In this document: piece after piece, positions 17,522 through 25,643 of the stretch
Position numbering within the stretch: position 1 is the stretch's first letter
How the letters are laid out: each line of letters begins with the position of its first letter
Assembly (NCBI RefSeq): GCF_000272045.2
Contig: NZ_AJYZ02000019.1
Span: 124,001-188,000, forward strand
DNA length: 64,000 nt
DNA from: Vibrio crassostreae 9ZC13
Lineage (GTDB): Bacteria; Pseudomonadota; Gammaproteobacteria; Enterobacterales; Vibrionaceae
Direction: 5' to 3'
The notes under the pieces: model-generated
What the model saw: only the letters and a program-made list of their open reading frames with translations
Databases searched by the model: none
Told to the model about the DNA's origin: nothing
Made by a program: the position numbers and the translations under genes

Positions 17522-18102
17522 TAGTTATGAGTCTGTCTTCCTTTAAAGTAGGTTGAAAATCTTTAGTAAGCCAGTAGCGATGTTACTGGCATTTTTAATG
17601 CGAATTATTTACGTGTTATTGTCATGTTGATATTTATTAATTAATAACCGAAAGGTAAATTCTCCGTCTCACTCTATTTCCCCAACTAAAGACATCACTT
17701 GTAAATTAAACGCTAGATTATAATAACTTAGGTTACGATTTAGGTAGTTTAACTTGTGATGGTCATAATTAATATTATATAAAGCAATATAATAAAATAG
17801 TTATGATGCTCATTTTTATAACTCAGATAGTCACCAGCGTTACCCCTTCTCATATCCAATTGAAACACCTTTCTCAAAGTTTGATAATGGTTATTATGAT
17901 ATCCAATTTAGTGTAACTGAAAGTATTTATTGTACAGATCTTATTCCCTAGATAAATGAACTAGTCGGCGATATATCGACTAGGCATATTTAACTATAAA
18001 TAATTCCAACGTGCTAACCTAAAACGCAGTTATTTCAATATTATATGCCTGCTGCTTAGCAAGAGGCTAACGCAATGCTTATATTATATTAAAGGAAACA
18101 AA
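17522..18102 (+). other. AT-rich stretch upstream of the pilin gene
   Basis: No intact gene. It contains a short open remnant (17802-17951, listed separately) and probably the fimbrial promoter. No convincing -35/-10 pair can be singled out because TA-rich hexamers are everywhere. Confidence 0.5.
17802..17951 (+). pseudogene. Possible remnant related to the small fimbrial protein
   Basis: A stop-to-stop open segment of 49 codons without a start codon reads ...QRYPFSYPIETPFSK, then YYDIQFSVTE, ending TDLIP. The spacing of hydrophobic residues is similar to the N-terminus of the 18700-19227 product (YSFPVNTQINRANLYDYSISV). It may be the leftover of a duplicated copy. The resemblance is weak and short, and chance is possible. 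Confidence 0.3.
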
Positions 18103-18633
18103 ATGAAAAAATTAACACTCATTACATTATTGTCTGCAATTACTGTTGTTCCGGCTTTTGCTGCACCTGGCGATACCTCTATTGGTTCTGCAGTATTCAG
18201 CGGCTTTGTTCCTGGTTTTGTATCCAACGGTGACATCATTGTTACTGGTGCGGGCGGTAGTGAAGACGCTACTTCTTTTGTTGGTACGTTACAGGTGAAC
18301 AGTGACGGTACGTTCGCAACGACTAAACCAGTTGTTTTGGAAGCGCATGACTACACGGATGCTTTGCTTGGGGCTTTAACTCCAGCTAACTGGACGGTAT
18401 CACAAGTAAATGTGCTTCCAGCTTCAATGGGTGAAGTACAGCCTAACATTGTCGTTGGCGATAACCTTACAGGGACGGAACTTACTTCAGCTGACTACTT
18501 AGCTTCAACTCTACTTTCACCAGGCGATACGATTCAACTGTATGTTGCTAACGATACAGCACACTCAACTCCAGATGATATTGCTGGTACAGAAGTTATC
18601 GTTAACGTTGATATGATTGCAACTTTGCCATAA
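18103..18633 (+). CDS. Major fimbrial subunit, CS1/CFA-like (alpha-fimbria) pilin
   Basis: A 176-residue exported protein with a clear signal peptide (MKKLTLITLLSAITVVPAFA). The mature protein is small, rich in Thr, Val and Asp, beta-strand-like and free of cysteine, as in CS1/CFA-type pilins; the ending VNVDMIATLP resembles a last donor strand. AAAGGA lies just before the ATG. It is followed by a stem-loop terminator and then by usher, chaperone and tip-adhesin homologues, so it is almost certainly the major shaft subunit. The assignment depends on this context more than on primary sequence, which is poorly conserved among pilins. Confidence 0.72.
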   Translation: MKKLTLITLLSAITVVPAFAAPGDTSIGSAVFSGFVPGFVSNGDIIVTGAGGSEDATSFVGTLQVNSDGTFATTKPVVLEAHDYTDALLGALTPANWTVSQVNVLPASMGEVQPNIVVGDNLTGTELTSADYLASTLLSPGDTIQLYVANDTAHSTPDDIAGTEVIVNVDMIATLP

Positions 18634-18654
18634 GAAAAAATCTCATTATTTGAT

Positions 18655-18685
18655 AGGCACTTAATTAACTAAGTGCCTTGTTTTT
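18655..18685 (+). terminator. Intercistronic terminator/attenuator after the pilin gene
   Basis: AGGCACTTA (18655-18663) pairs perfectly with TAAGTGCCT (18670-18678), loop ATTAAC, followed by TGTTTTT. Partial read-through would yield much more pilin than usher, the usual stoichiometry of fimbrial operons. Confidence 0.8.
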
Positions 18686-18699
18686 CGAGGCTGATGAAA

Positions 18700-19227
18700 A
18701 TGAATATCTATATAAATTATTTCTTTCTATTATTGCTTGTTATTTTTAGTTTCAATAGCTTTGGCTATGAAAGCTATTCATTTCCAGTAAATACACAAAT
18801 AAATAGAGCGAATTTGTATGACTATTCTATAAGTGTAGATTTATCTGATGAGTTTATTGCACTGAAGTATGATAGTGAGAACGAAACCTTTCTAAATGGG
18901 CGTTTTTATTCTTATATTAGAACGAATATACCAACAAGCGCTGGGGATTCGTTTGAATACAGTTATAACATATCAGAGTTCACTTCTAAATGTGTTCTCA
19001 ACGATAGCGGTGAGACTATGTATGATGATTTTGTCGATCTCTATATCGATAGAAAACATTACTCTGATATTTTAGATATACCAAACTTTGAATTTAATAA
19101 TATTAAAAATACTGAATATGAAAACTCTACCAATGAATTTGAATTAGTGACAAATAAAAATATACCGAGTGATGAGCCATTAGATTGCAATGGTCGTATT
19201 ACGTTCAATGTGGAGCTTCAACTATAA
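18700..19227 (+). CDS. Small exported protein between pilin and usher (unknown)
   Basis: A 175-residue protein with a signal peptide (hydrophobic run YINYFFLLLLVIFSF, cleavage near FG-YES) and a beta-rich mature part with two cysteines (CVLND and LDCNG) that could form a disulfide. I do not recognise the family. ATG at 18700 is used; ATG at 18694 is equally possible, with GAGG just upstream. Its stop TAA overlaps the usher ATG (TAATG), so the two are translationally coupled. Position suggests a minor fimbrial subunit or an assembly helper. Codons are very AT-rich, as in the usher. Confidence 0.6.
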   Translation: MNIYINYFFLLLLVIFSFNSFGYESYSFPVNTQINRANLYDYSISVDLSDEFIALKYDSENETFLNGRFYSYIRTNIPTSAGDSFEYSYNISEFTSKCVLNDSGETMYDDFVDLYIDRKHYSDILDIPNFEFNNIKNTEYENSTNEFELVTNKNIPSDEPLDCNGRITFNVELQL

Positions 19228-22028
19228 TGTTTATTAGACTTTGGTTTGGTTTAAACTTAATTATCATATTTTTCTTGGCCATAATATATAGTTCAAAATC
19301 CGTCGCAAATATTCCAGATGGATTTGAAGATATGTTTGAAGAGAAGTTGATAAGAATGCCACTAATTCTCTCGGCTGATAACAACAAATTATTCTATTCG
19401 GAAGCTTTCATCTCGGGTGATGAAGTAAGAATTCCCACTTCACAAAAACAACTTGTAGCACAAGCATTGGCGAATGAACTTGGTATTGAGAAAGATGTTA
19501 GCGATGCGATGGCAACAACACTGGTAAATGGGGTTGAATCGAGCCTAGATTGTAAAGGTTATCGAAGTGAATGTGGTCTACTACCTGATTTATATGATTT
19601 TGTTTATGTGCCAGATAGCCAATCATTGATTATTCATGTTAACTCACAATTCTTAACTGAGATAATAGAAGAGTCAGAAATAAAATTTGTAAAAGAAGAG
19701 ATCGATCAAAACGCGATCATTATGTCACATGGTTTGAATCTATCTGGTTCTTATAGCGACAACACTGATTATACATCGTCTTATTCTTATCAACATGAAA
19801 ATTATGCAGGTTTTGGCAAGTATGGCTATTTGCATAATGATCTAAACTTTAGTGATGTCAATGGTTTCAGTTCGGATGACTCATCGTATAACTATGTTGG
19901 TGGTAATACTCGTTTCTCTGTTGGGTATAAATACCAAGAACGCTCTTGGAATAGTACTCAGTTTTTAGAAAATGGCAGCAAAACTTCTGGTTACATGTTG
20001 TCGATTGGATCGACGAGAGAGCTAGTAAAAAAATCATCTCCTAATTCTAGACGAGTCTATTTGAACATTTCAAGAGCTGGTCGACTAGAAATTAATGATG
20101 ATAGAGGCCGTGTTCTATTAAGTCGTAATGTGGATGCAGGGCAAGAATACTTTGACTATAACGAGCTACCATCTGGTACTTATACTGCGACAATTCGAAT
20201 ATTTGATGGCAGTGAAGAGTTTTACACAGAAGATAGGTTGATAGTCAATACAAGCTCTTCGTCGATTAAAACCGGCGAACTAGATTATCATATTACAGCC
20301 GGTTATTTATCAAGAGACCTGACGAATACGGGACTAGAGGACGATTTTGACCAGAAATCCATCAACTTTGCTTATGATAATTATGAAAGTCCAATGTTCA
20401 CCAATGGGAAATTGAGCTATCAAGTTACGGATTTTTTTGCACTGGGTGCAGGTTCGTTTATTACAGGGGAAGATAATTATAATTATGTTGGTGGTCACTT
20501 ATCTTTAGGGGAAGTGTCCAGAATATCGGCAGTAACAGGATTATTTGACGATGGATCTAGTTTTTATAATTTTGATGTGGGGATTTATAACTTAAGTGTA
20601 TCTTACACAAAATTTGATAGTGAAAATGATAATAGTATTGGAGATATTAGTTTGTCTCAACTTTTATTCAGTAACTCGAACTATACGTCATTATCAGTAA
20701 ATTACAACAAGTACTTAACGAGAAATATATCATCATATATATCGGGTATATTAACAAAAAACCAATATAAAGATTTTAGTAATGGTTATAATAATGAATC
20801 AGAAAGTTGGTCTGCAAGAAGTGGCGTGCAGATATCATCATTACCACTTGACTCAAAGGTGAACTTAGAGTTATCAGCAAGTGAATCGAGCGATATAAAT
20901 TATGGTGTTATGGCCTCAATAATTATTCCAATAGGCCAGGAAAACACATACACACATAGTACACAAGCACAAATAGATGATAGTGGTGATGTTGCGCTAT
21001 CGCATAGAGATACAGTCTCAAGTAGTCTAATTAACAGAAACAATCTAAATGTATCAAGCTCTGCGGGACTTTATTATCAAGATTCTACTGAAGACCAAAG
21101 CAGTGCCGATTTATCATTGTCTGCAAATTATAAGAATAAATATATTGACTCAAACTCTTATGCCTATATCAATTCAAGTAGTAATACAAGTGTTTCTGCA
21201 TATATTGGTACAAGTAATATCGTAACTTCTCAAGGAATAGAGTTTACGAGTGAAAAGTCATCTTCTTATTTTATTTCGAATAATGATACAGGGGAACTGT
21301 CTTCGGATGGAAAATTCTTGGCGGTAGTTAACTCCGAGCAGAATGGAAAACAAAGCAATGCTTATGTTAGTGAAGATGCTTTGACGGTATATCCATTAAA
21401 AGAGTTCTATGAATATGAATTCAAGCTTGATACGGAAGCCTCTGATTTTTACAACAATGGTGAGTCTTCTACGTCGGCTACTAGTTATCCAGGAACTGTT
21501 ATCCGTTTGGATACGTCGTTGTCTGAGTTGAAATCATTTATATCGACGTTTAGTGATATAAATGGAAATCCAATAGACGGAGTTGAATGTATCGGTGGAG
21601 GTTGTGTTTCTACTGACAAGCTTGTTGAAGGTGTGTATCAATTTAAGGTGAAAGATAAACAACCTTACAAAATTATATCTAAGGAAAACCAATGTGTAAT
21701 ACCGGAGTTATCATCGGTTAATAATTTGAATTTAGGTAATAACTTCTGTATGCCATCATTCGAAGAAAATAGTGAAGGTTATCAGATAGCCCTAGTTGAT
21801 GGTGTTTATTATTACTACTTAGGGCAATACAAGGATAGTAATATTGTATTGAACTATCAGAACAAACTGAACAACTCAGGTGTTGAAATTATAAACAAAA
21901 AGCTTGGCGGTTATTTGTATATATTCGCTAAGTCTCCTGAGCAACTAACTACGGCAAACAAACTGTATGTTGATGAACTCATTAATTATGCAGTTCATAT
22001 GGAGATGACGCCATATGCTTATAACTAA
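19227..22028 (+). CDS. Outer-membrane fimbrial usher, CS1/CFA-type (CfaC/TcfC-like)
   Basis: A 933-residue exported protein with an N-terminal hydrophobic signal (residues about 1-28). It is followed by an N-terminal domain and a long run of beta-strand-rich, tyrosine- and serine-rich sequence, as expected for the barrel. The block NISRAGRLEINDDRGRVLLS, then GQEYFDYNELPSGTYTATIRI, resembles the usher segment that in TcfC/CooC-type proteins precedes the barrel. Cysteine pairs occur near residue 110 and at 785-795. It would form the channel through which chaperone-bound subunits are secreted. It overlaps the preceding stop codon and is 13 bases before the chosen chaperone start. Divergent alpha-type ushers are hard to recognise; operon order strengthens the call. 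Confidence 0.75.
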   Translation: MFIRLWFGLNLIIIFFLAIIYSSKSVANIPDGFEDMFEEKLIRMPLILSADNNKLFYSEAFISGDEVRIPTSQKQLVAQALANELGIEKDVSDAMATTLVNGVESSLDCKGYRSECGLLPDLYDFVYVPDSQSLIIHVNSQFLTEIIEESEIKFVKEEIDQNAIIMSHGLNLSGSYSDNTDYTSSYSYQHENYAGFGKYGYLHNDLNFSDVNGFSSDDSSYNYVGGNTRFSVGYKYQERSWNSTQFLENGSKTSGYMLSIGSTRELVKKSSPNSRRVYLNISRAGRLEINDDRGRVLLSRNVDAGQEYFDYNELPSGTYTATIRIFDGSEEFYTEDRLIVNTSSSSIKTGELDYHITAGYLSRDLTNTGLEDDFDQKSINFAYDNYESPMFTNGKLSYQVTDFFALGAGSFITGEDNYNYVGGHLSLGEVSRISAVTGLFDDGSSFYNFDVGIYNLSVSYTKFDSENDNSIGDISLSQLLFSNSNYTSLSVNYNKYLTRNISSYISGILTKNQYKDFSNGYNNESESWSARSGVQISSLPLDSKVNLELSASESSDINYGVMASIIIPIGQENTYTHSTQAQIDDSGDVALSHRDTVSSSLINRNNLNVSSSAGLYYQDSTEDQSSADLSLSANYKNKYIDSNSYAYINSSSNTSVSAYIGTSNIVTSQGIEFTSEKSSSYFISNNDTGELSSDGKFLAVVNSEQNGKQSNAYVSEDALTVYPLKEFYEYEFKLDTEASDFYNNGESSTSATSYPGTVIRLDTSLSELKSFISTFSDINGNPIDGVECIGGGCVSTDKLVEGVYQFKVKDKQPYKIISKENQCVIPELSSVNNLNLGNNFCMPSFEENSEGYQIALVDGVYYYYLGQYKDSNIVLNYQNKLNNSGVEIINKKLGGYLYIFAKSPEQLTTANKLYVDELINYAVHMEMTPYAYN

Positions 22029-22041
22029 CATAGAGAAAATT

Positions 22042-22746
22042 ATGCAACGTGTAATATTTACTTCGATACTATTAATGACGACCTCTTTTAGCCATGCATT
22101 TAGCATAGATAAAATGCTTCTTATAGCTGGAGAAGATGGTAATGGAGTTTTTACTCTGACTAGTTCGAAAACTGAACCTGAATATATAAAAGGTAACGTT
22201 AGCCAAGTAAAGGTTGAAAACGGAGAGTTAGAAAAGGTAGAGCTAACAAAAGATAATTTACCTTTATGGGATCTTGCGCTATTACCCAATAAACTGATAT
22301 TAAATCCGGGGGAAAGACGTCGTGTATCAGTAAAGAATTTATGTCAGGTTAATTGTGATGATTTAGAGAAGGACAAAGTTTATCAAGTGACTTTCATGCC
22401 TAGCGTTATCGATGGAGATAAAAAAGAAAGTATAATTGGTATTAATTATGGTTATGCTCCTTATTATATTGTACCTGCAAAAAATACTAATGTTGACTAC
22501 AAAGTTAAATATAACGGTTCAGAAGTTTATGTGGAAAATAATGGTAACACATTTTTCTACATGCAGTTTGATAACTGTAAACCGAATTCTGTTAGTAACA
22601 AATGTAAACAAACTAATACAATACTATCTGGTCGAAAGAAAACCATAAAATTAGCAGAAGGCCTGCAAAATGTCGATTCGTTATCCGTTAAGGTAGCCAA
22701 CCATGATTACAGTTATAACAAAAATATCACTATTAAAAAGAAATAG
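22042..22746 (+). CDS. Periplasmic fimbrial chaperone, alternate (CfaA-like) type
   Basis: A 234-residue exported protein with signal peptide MQRVIFTSILLMTTSFSHAF. The pattern of an Ig-like pilus chaperone is seen in LILNPGERRRVSVKNL followed by KVYQVTFMPSV and INYGYAPYYIVPA. The P-G-E-x-R-R turn and the GYAPYYIVPA strand are typical of the CFA/CS1-type chaperones. It would cap pilin subunits in the periplasm and hand them to the usher. The start at 22042 gives a normal signal peptide; an in-frame ATG at 22015 overlaps the usher end and adds nine residues. The 3' end overlaps the adhesin gene by 44 bases. Confidence 0.75.
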   Translation: MQRVIFTSILLMTTSFSHAFSIDKMLLIAGEDGNGVFTLTSSKTEPEYIKGNVSQVKVENGELEKVELTKDNLPLWDLALLPNKLILNPGERRRVSVKNLCQVNCDDLEKDKVYQVTFMPSVIDGDKKESIIGINYGYAPYYIVPAKNTNVDYKVKYNGSEVYVENNGNTFFYMQFDNCKPNSVSNKCKQTNTILSGRKKTIKLAEGLQNVDSLSVKVANHDYSYNKNITIKKK

Positions 22747-23830
22747 CCTAATTAGTATAGCGCTATTATTCACGGCTTTAGATAGTAGCCATGCTGCAGA
22801 TGTATACGGAACGATTACAGCAAACAACTCTGTGGTTTGGAACAATGCGGCGCCAAATAGTTATTTCGGTAGTGAAGCTATATCTCCATCTGCATGGACG
22901 ATAGCGCAAGAGCAACCAACGGCAGAGTGGTATCCCGCAACGATGGATAACCAACCCGTTAATAACGTTAGCTTTGTTAATCATTCTACAGGCGAAAGTT
23001 TTAACACCAGCCTGGAGTTGTTAGGCGTTGAGTACAATTTGGGTAGCTCGGCTAGTTATTTCACATCAAAAGACTACGGGTCAAATGTGGGAATGGGAGT
23101 TGCCAATGAGTGTGCAGCTACAAATATAAGTGGTTCGAGTGCGAAAGTGGGCCAAGAGTCGACTTTGTGTGTGTCGCGAATGGGTTACACAGCAACAAGC
23201 CGAATAGAGCCTTTTAAGTTTTATCGACCTGCTTTCGCTTTGCCTAATATCAGTAATGATGTGTTCGCAGCCCCTGTTGGATCTGGAACTTTTACGGCAT
23301 CAATTAACCTTTCACCCACTTACTTTTTTACAAGTCAAACCGGTACGATGACTTATACCAGAGTGCCGGAGACGTTAATTATCACGATTGATTATCAAGC
23401 TGCGATCCTTGAATCATTAACGGTACTTGGAGACGGGAATATTGAACCCCAGTATGATACTGCAACAAAAAGGATCTCTGGTACAACGAGGTATGATGTT
23501 AGCTTGTTAGGGACTTTACCTACAGGCGTTATTATGACATTTAGCCCTACGTCAGGTGACTATGAGCTTACAAATATTGATAACTCGCTAGAAAAGATAC
23601 CCTACACAATCACGTGTGCCATTGGCTGCGAAAGCCCTGACAAGGTGATTGTCCAAGACGGAGTACTTAATACCGCATCTTTTCCTGATTCAGAAGTGAT
23701 TACAGTGAATGGAGAAGGTAGTAACAAAGTTGATGTAGCATACGATGTTAGTTTTGATGTCGATGGAAATGCACTCAGTTCAGGTAATTACCAAGGGTCG
23801 TTTAATGTTGTTTATGAGGTGAACCTGTGA
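22703..23830 (+). CDS. Fimbrial tip adhesin / minor subunit, CfaE/CooD-like
   Basis: A 375-residue exported protein whose signal peptide ends DSSHAA. Size and layout fit two-domain tip adhesins of CS1/CFA fimbriae: an N-terminal receptor-binding part (about 25-225) with a cysteine pair (ECAATN and TLCVSR) and a C-terminal pilin-like part with a second pair (TCAIGC) ending in GSFNVVYEVNL, a typical donor-strand-type end. The start overlaps the chaperone gene by 44 bases and has AAGG nine bases upstream. It is the last canonical member of the chaperone-usher set. The ligand is unknown. Confidence 0.68.
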   Translation: MITVITKISLLKRNSLISIALLFTALDSSHAADVYGTITANNSVVWNNAAPNSYFGSEAISPSAWTIAQEQPTAEWYPATMDNQPVNNVSFVNHSTGESFNTSLELLGVEYNLGSSASYFTSKDYGSNVGMGVANECAATNISGSSAKVGQESTLCVSRMGYTATSRIEPFKFYRPAFALPNISNDVFAAPVGSGTFTASINLSPTYFFTSQTGTMTYTRVPETLIITIDYQAAILESLTVLGDGNIEPQYDTATKRISGTTRYDVSLLGTLPTGVIMTFSPTSGDYELTNIDNSLEKIPYTITCAIGCESPDKVIVQDGVLNTASFPDSEVITVNGEGSNKVDVAYDVSFDVDGNALSSGNYQGSFNVVYEVNL

Positions 23831-24567
23831 ACCGACTAATTAATAATATTTTTTTTATGTTTCTAGTACTAACCAGCGGTGCAGCGGTTGCTGAGAAGCC
23901 AACTGCTCATATTTTGGGGGTAGGGGCAAACTATGGCTATAATTTTGATGGAGATATGTTTGAGAATTCTCAATCTATTTATTTTCTCTACCAATATAAC
24001 CGACTTCAATTGAATCTAGGTATCAAACATTATAAATTATTAGATGATTCTGAGTACATACCTGATTTAGGTTTGCTTTATAGTATACATGATGGAGAAG
24101 AAATTGATTTAAAGGTTGGAGTCGGATTTGAAGATAAATATCCAACAATAGAGTACCTTGCTGAGTATGCTTTGAATGAATATTTCGGTGCGAGTATCGC
24201 ACTTAATCAAACGTTGAATGATGATTTTGGGCAAAATCAACGAGAAGCCGTGGTTGGATTATCTTATTATTTCAATGACAGCAAGCGCAAGATTGAGTCT
24301 GACCAAGTTGAACCTCGCCCTTCGTCACTTGAAATTACGAAAGCTCCGGATTGCACATCTGACCCAACTGATACGGACTGTGACTTCGATACTATGTCTA
24401 ACAGTATATCCGAAGTTGCTGTTAAGCCGACATTACCTTATGTCGTACAAGAAGGTGATTGGTTATATGAACTACGTAGAAAGTTCGGCTTCGATTTAGA
24501 AGAGATCATTGAGAGTAATGATATTGAAAATCCTGATTTGCTCATTCCTGGCCAAGTATTAGAATAA
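23827..24567 (+). CDS. Outer-membrane barrel-like protein with C-terminal LysM
   Basis: A 246-residue exported protein starting with GTG that overlaps the adhesin stop codon (GTGA), so it is in the same operon. After a signal peptide (ends AAVAE) the first ~145 residues alternate polar and aromatic residues and end in VVGLSYYF, like a small eight-stranded outer-membrane barrel. A proline- and cysteine-containing linker follows (CTSDPTDTDC). The last 45 residues are a LysM: YVVQEGDWLYELRRKFGF, then NPDLLIPGQVLE. LysM would hold the protein to peptidoglycan. This pairing is not part of the standard fimbrial set; it may anchor or stabilise the usher. Function is inferred. Confidence 0.65.
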   Translation: MNRLINNIFFMFLVLTSGAAVAEKPTAHILGVGANYGYNFDGDMFENSQSIYFLYQYNRLQLNLGIKHYKLLDDSEYIPDLGLLYSIHDGEEIDLKVGVGFEDKYPTIEYLAEYALNEYFGASIALNQTLNDDFGQNQREAVVGLSYYFNDSKRKIESDQVEPRPSSLEITKAPDCTSDPTDTDCDFDTMSNSISEVAVKPTLPYVVQEGDWLYELRRKFGFDLEEIIESNDIENPDLLIPGQVLE

Positions 24568-25100
24568 GCTCTTACCGGTAACCTGATCAATATTAAAGTA
24601 TTACTAGACCTATTTCTTATAAGGTATGGTGATGCTTTTTTTTTGCACTCGATTAAATCTGTCTAACTATTCATCTATGATCTTACATAGCTTACGTTGA
24701 TGTGAATAATCAAGTGTTGCCAAGAATCATGGTTTACATACCAGATCTTAGGTTCAGGTATTAAATATTACGAAGTTAGATAAAATTTAATTCTCTTAAT
24801 GTAAAACCATTAAACTACTATGAAGACTTGCAAGATATGTATTAGCGTTTTACTCTTCGGTCTCTCCCTAAGGTTTAACTGCCATCAAATCGCTAACCAG
24901 TGCATAATATGCATAAGTCTGGTGAATTGATGTGGCCGTATCCATGCTATGTCATGATCGTTATGAATGGACTTTTCTGAACAAATTAATGTTTACAAAT
25001 CTAACATCACGGATGCAAGAGTGGCTGATAGGCATTAGACTTCTTTTTTCCTGCGAATAAGCTAAACTCTCATATGTAACCAATTACATTTGAGGTGTTT
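24568..25100. other. Gene-free AT-rich stretch
   Basis: No ORF with coding features was found; only short frames of 20-30 codons. No clear terminator follows the LysM gene except a weak AAGGTATGGTGATGC-type stem before a nine-T run near 24630. The promoter for the next small gene is presumably near 25050. Confidence 0.45.
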
Positions 25101-25364
25101 ATGAAGTCGTTTGTCAATATTAAGGTCGTTTTATGTTCGTTTTTATTTTTTGCAACCTCAGCGATTGCTTCTATTAGTGCTGATGATGTCACGTTTTCAG
25201 GCCGAGTCGATGGAGATATACGAGCAATTTATTCTGACAAAAGTCTAACGAATGTGGATGGCATGCAAAACACGAAAGCTGTAAGAGGCATGACTCAGAG
25301 CAGTTATGTAACATTACTAAACAATGAAGTAGATGATGTAATTGTTCGTGAGGTTGACATGTAG
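25101..25364 (+). CDS. Small exported protein of unknown function
   Basis: An 87-residue protein with a signal peptide (MKSFVNIKVVLCSFLFFATSAIA) and a short charged mature part containing FSGRVDGDIRAIYSD and ending NNEVDDVIVREVDM. TGAGG stands five bases before the ATG at 25101, which is why this start is preferred to the GTG at 25095. I do not recognise the family. It lies inside the island, away from the fimbrial operon, with its own upstream region. Confidence 0.5.
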   Translation: MKSFVNIKVVLCSFLFFATSAIASISADDVTFSGRVDGDIRAIYSDKSLTNVDGMQNTKAVRGMTQSSYVTLLNNEVDDVIVREVDM

Positions 25365-25472
25365 TCAAGCGAACATAGCATATTAGATTCTAACTTTTTA
25401 CCATATGCTTTAATACTCAATCGCTTAATTACATAGTATATAGATTGTACTGATAATTTAAGTGGGAAAATA

Positions 25473-25643
25473 ATGAGGTATATTGGTTCAATAATATCGA
25501 ATACGAATGTCAAAACTGTAGAGCTGTGTTTTGAAAGATTGAAGCAAGCAGGAGTTCATCCATCACAACTATCTTTCGATGGATTGGTACTCCTGTTAAT
25601 GTGCGCGGAAAGAGACCGCTTAGCAACACTGAGAGCTAATTGA
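25473..25643 (+). CDS. Possible small protein, 56 residues, unknown
   Basis: An open frame from ATG 25473 to TGA 25643 with protein-like composition: VELCFERLKQAGVHPSQLSF followed by DGLVLLLMCAERDRLATL, predicted as two helices. GTGGGA lies shortly upstream. Its 3' end overlaps the 3' end of the convergent regulator gene by 24 bases. It is below common length cut-offs. No family was recognised, so it may be real or may be chance. Confidence 0.38.
   Translation: MRYIGSIISNTNVKTVELCFERLKQAGVHPSQLSFDGLVLLLMCAERDRLATLRAN

Noticed and set aside
24977..25048. A 23-codon frame starting MDFSEQIN in the gap after the LysM gene
   Set aside because: Too short, with no binding site, and expected by chance in AT-rich DNA.
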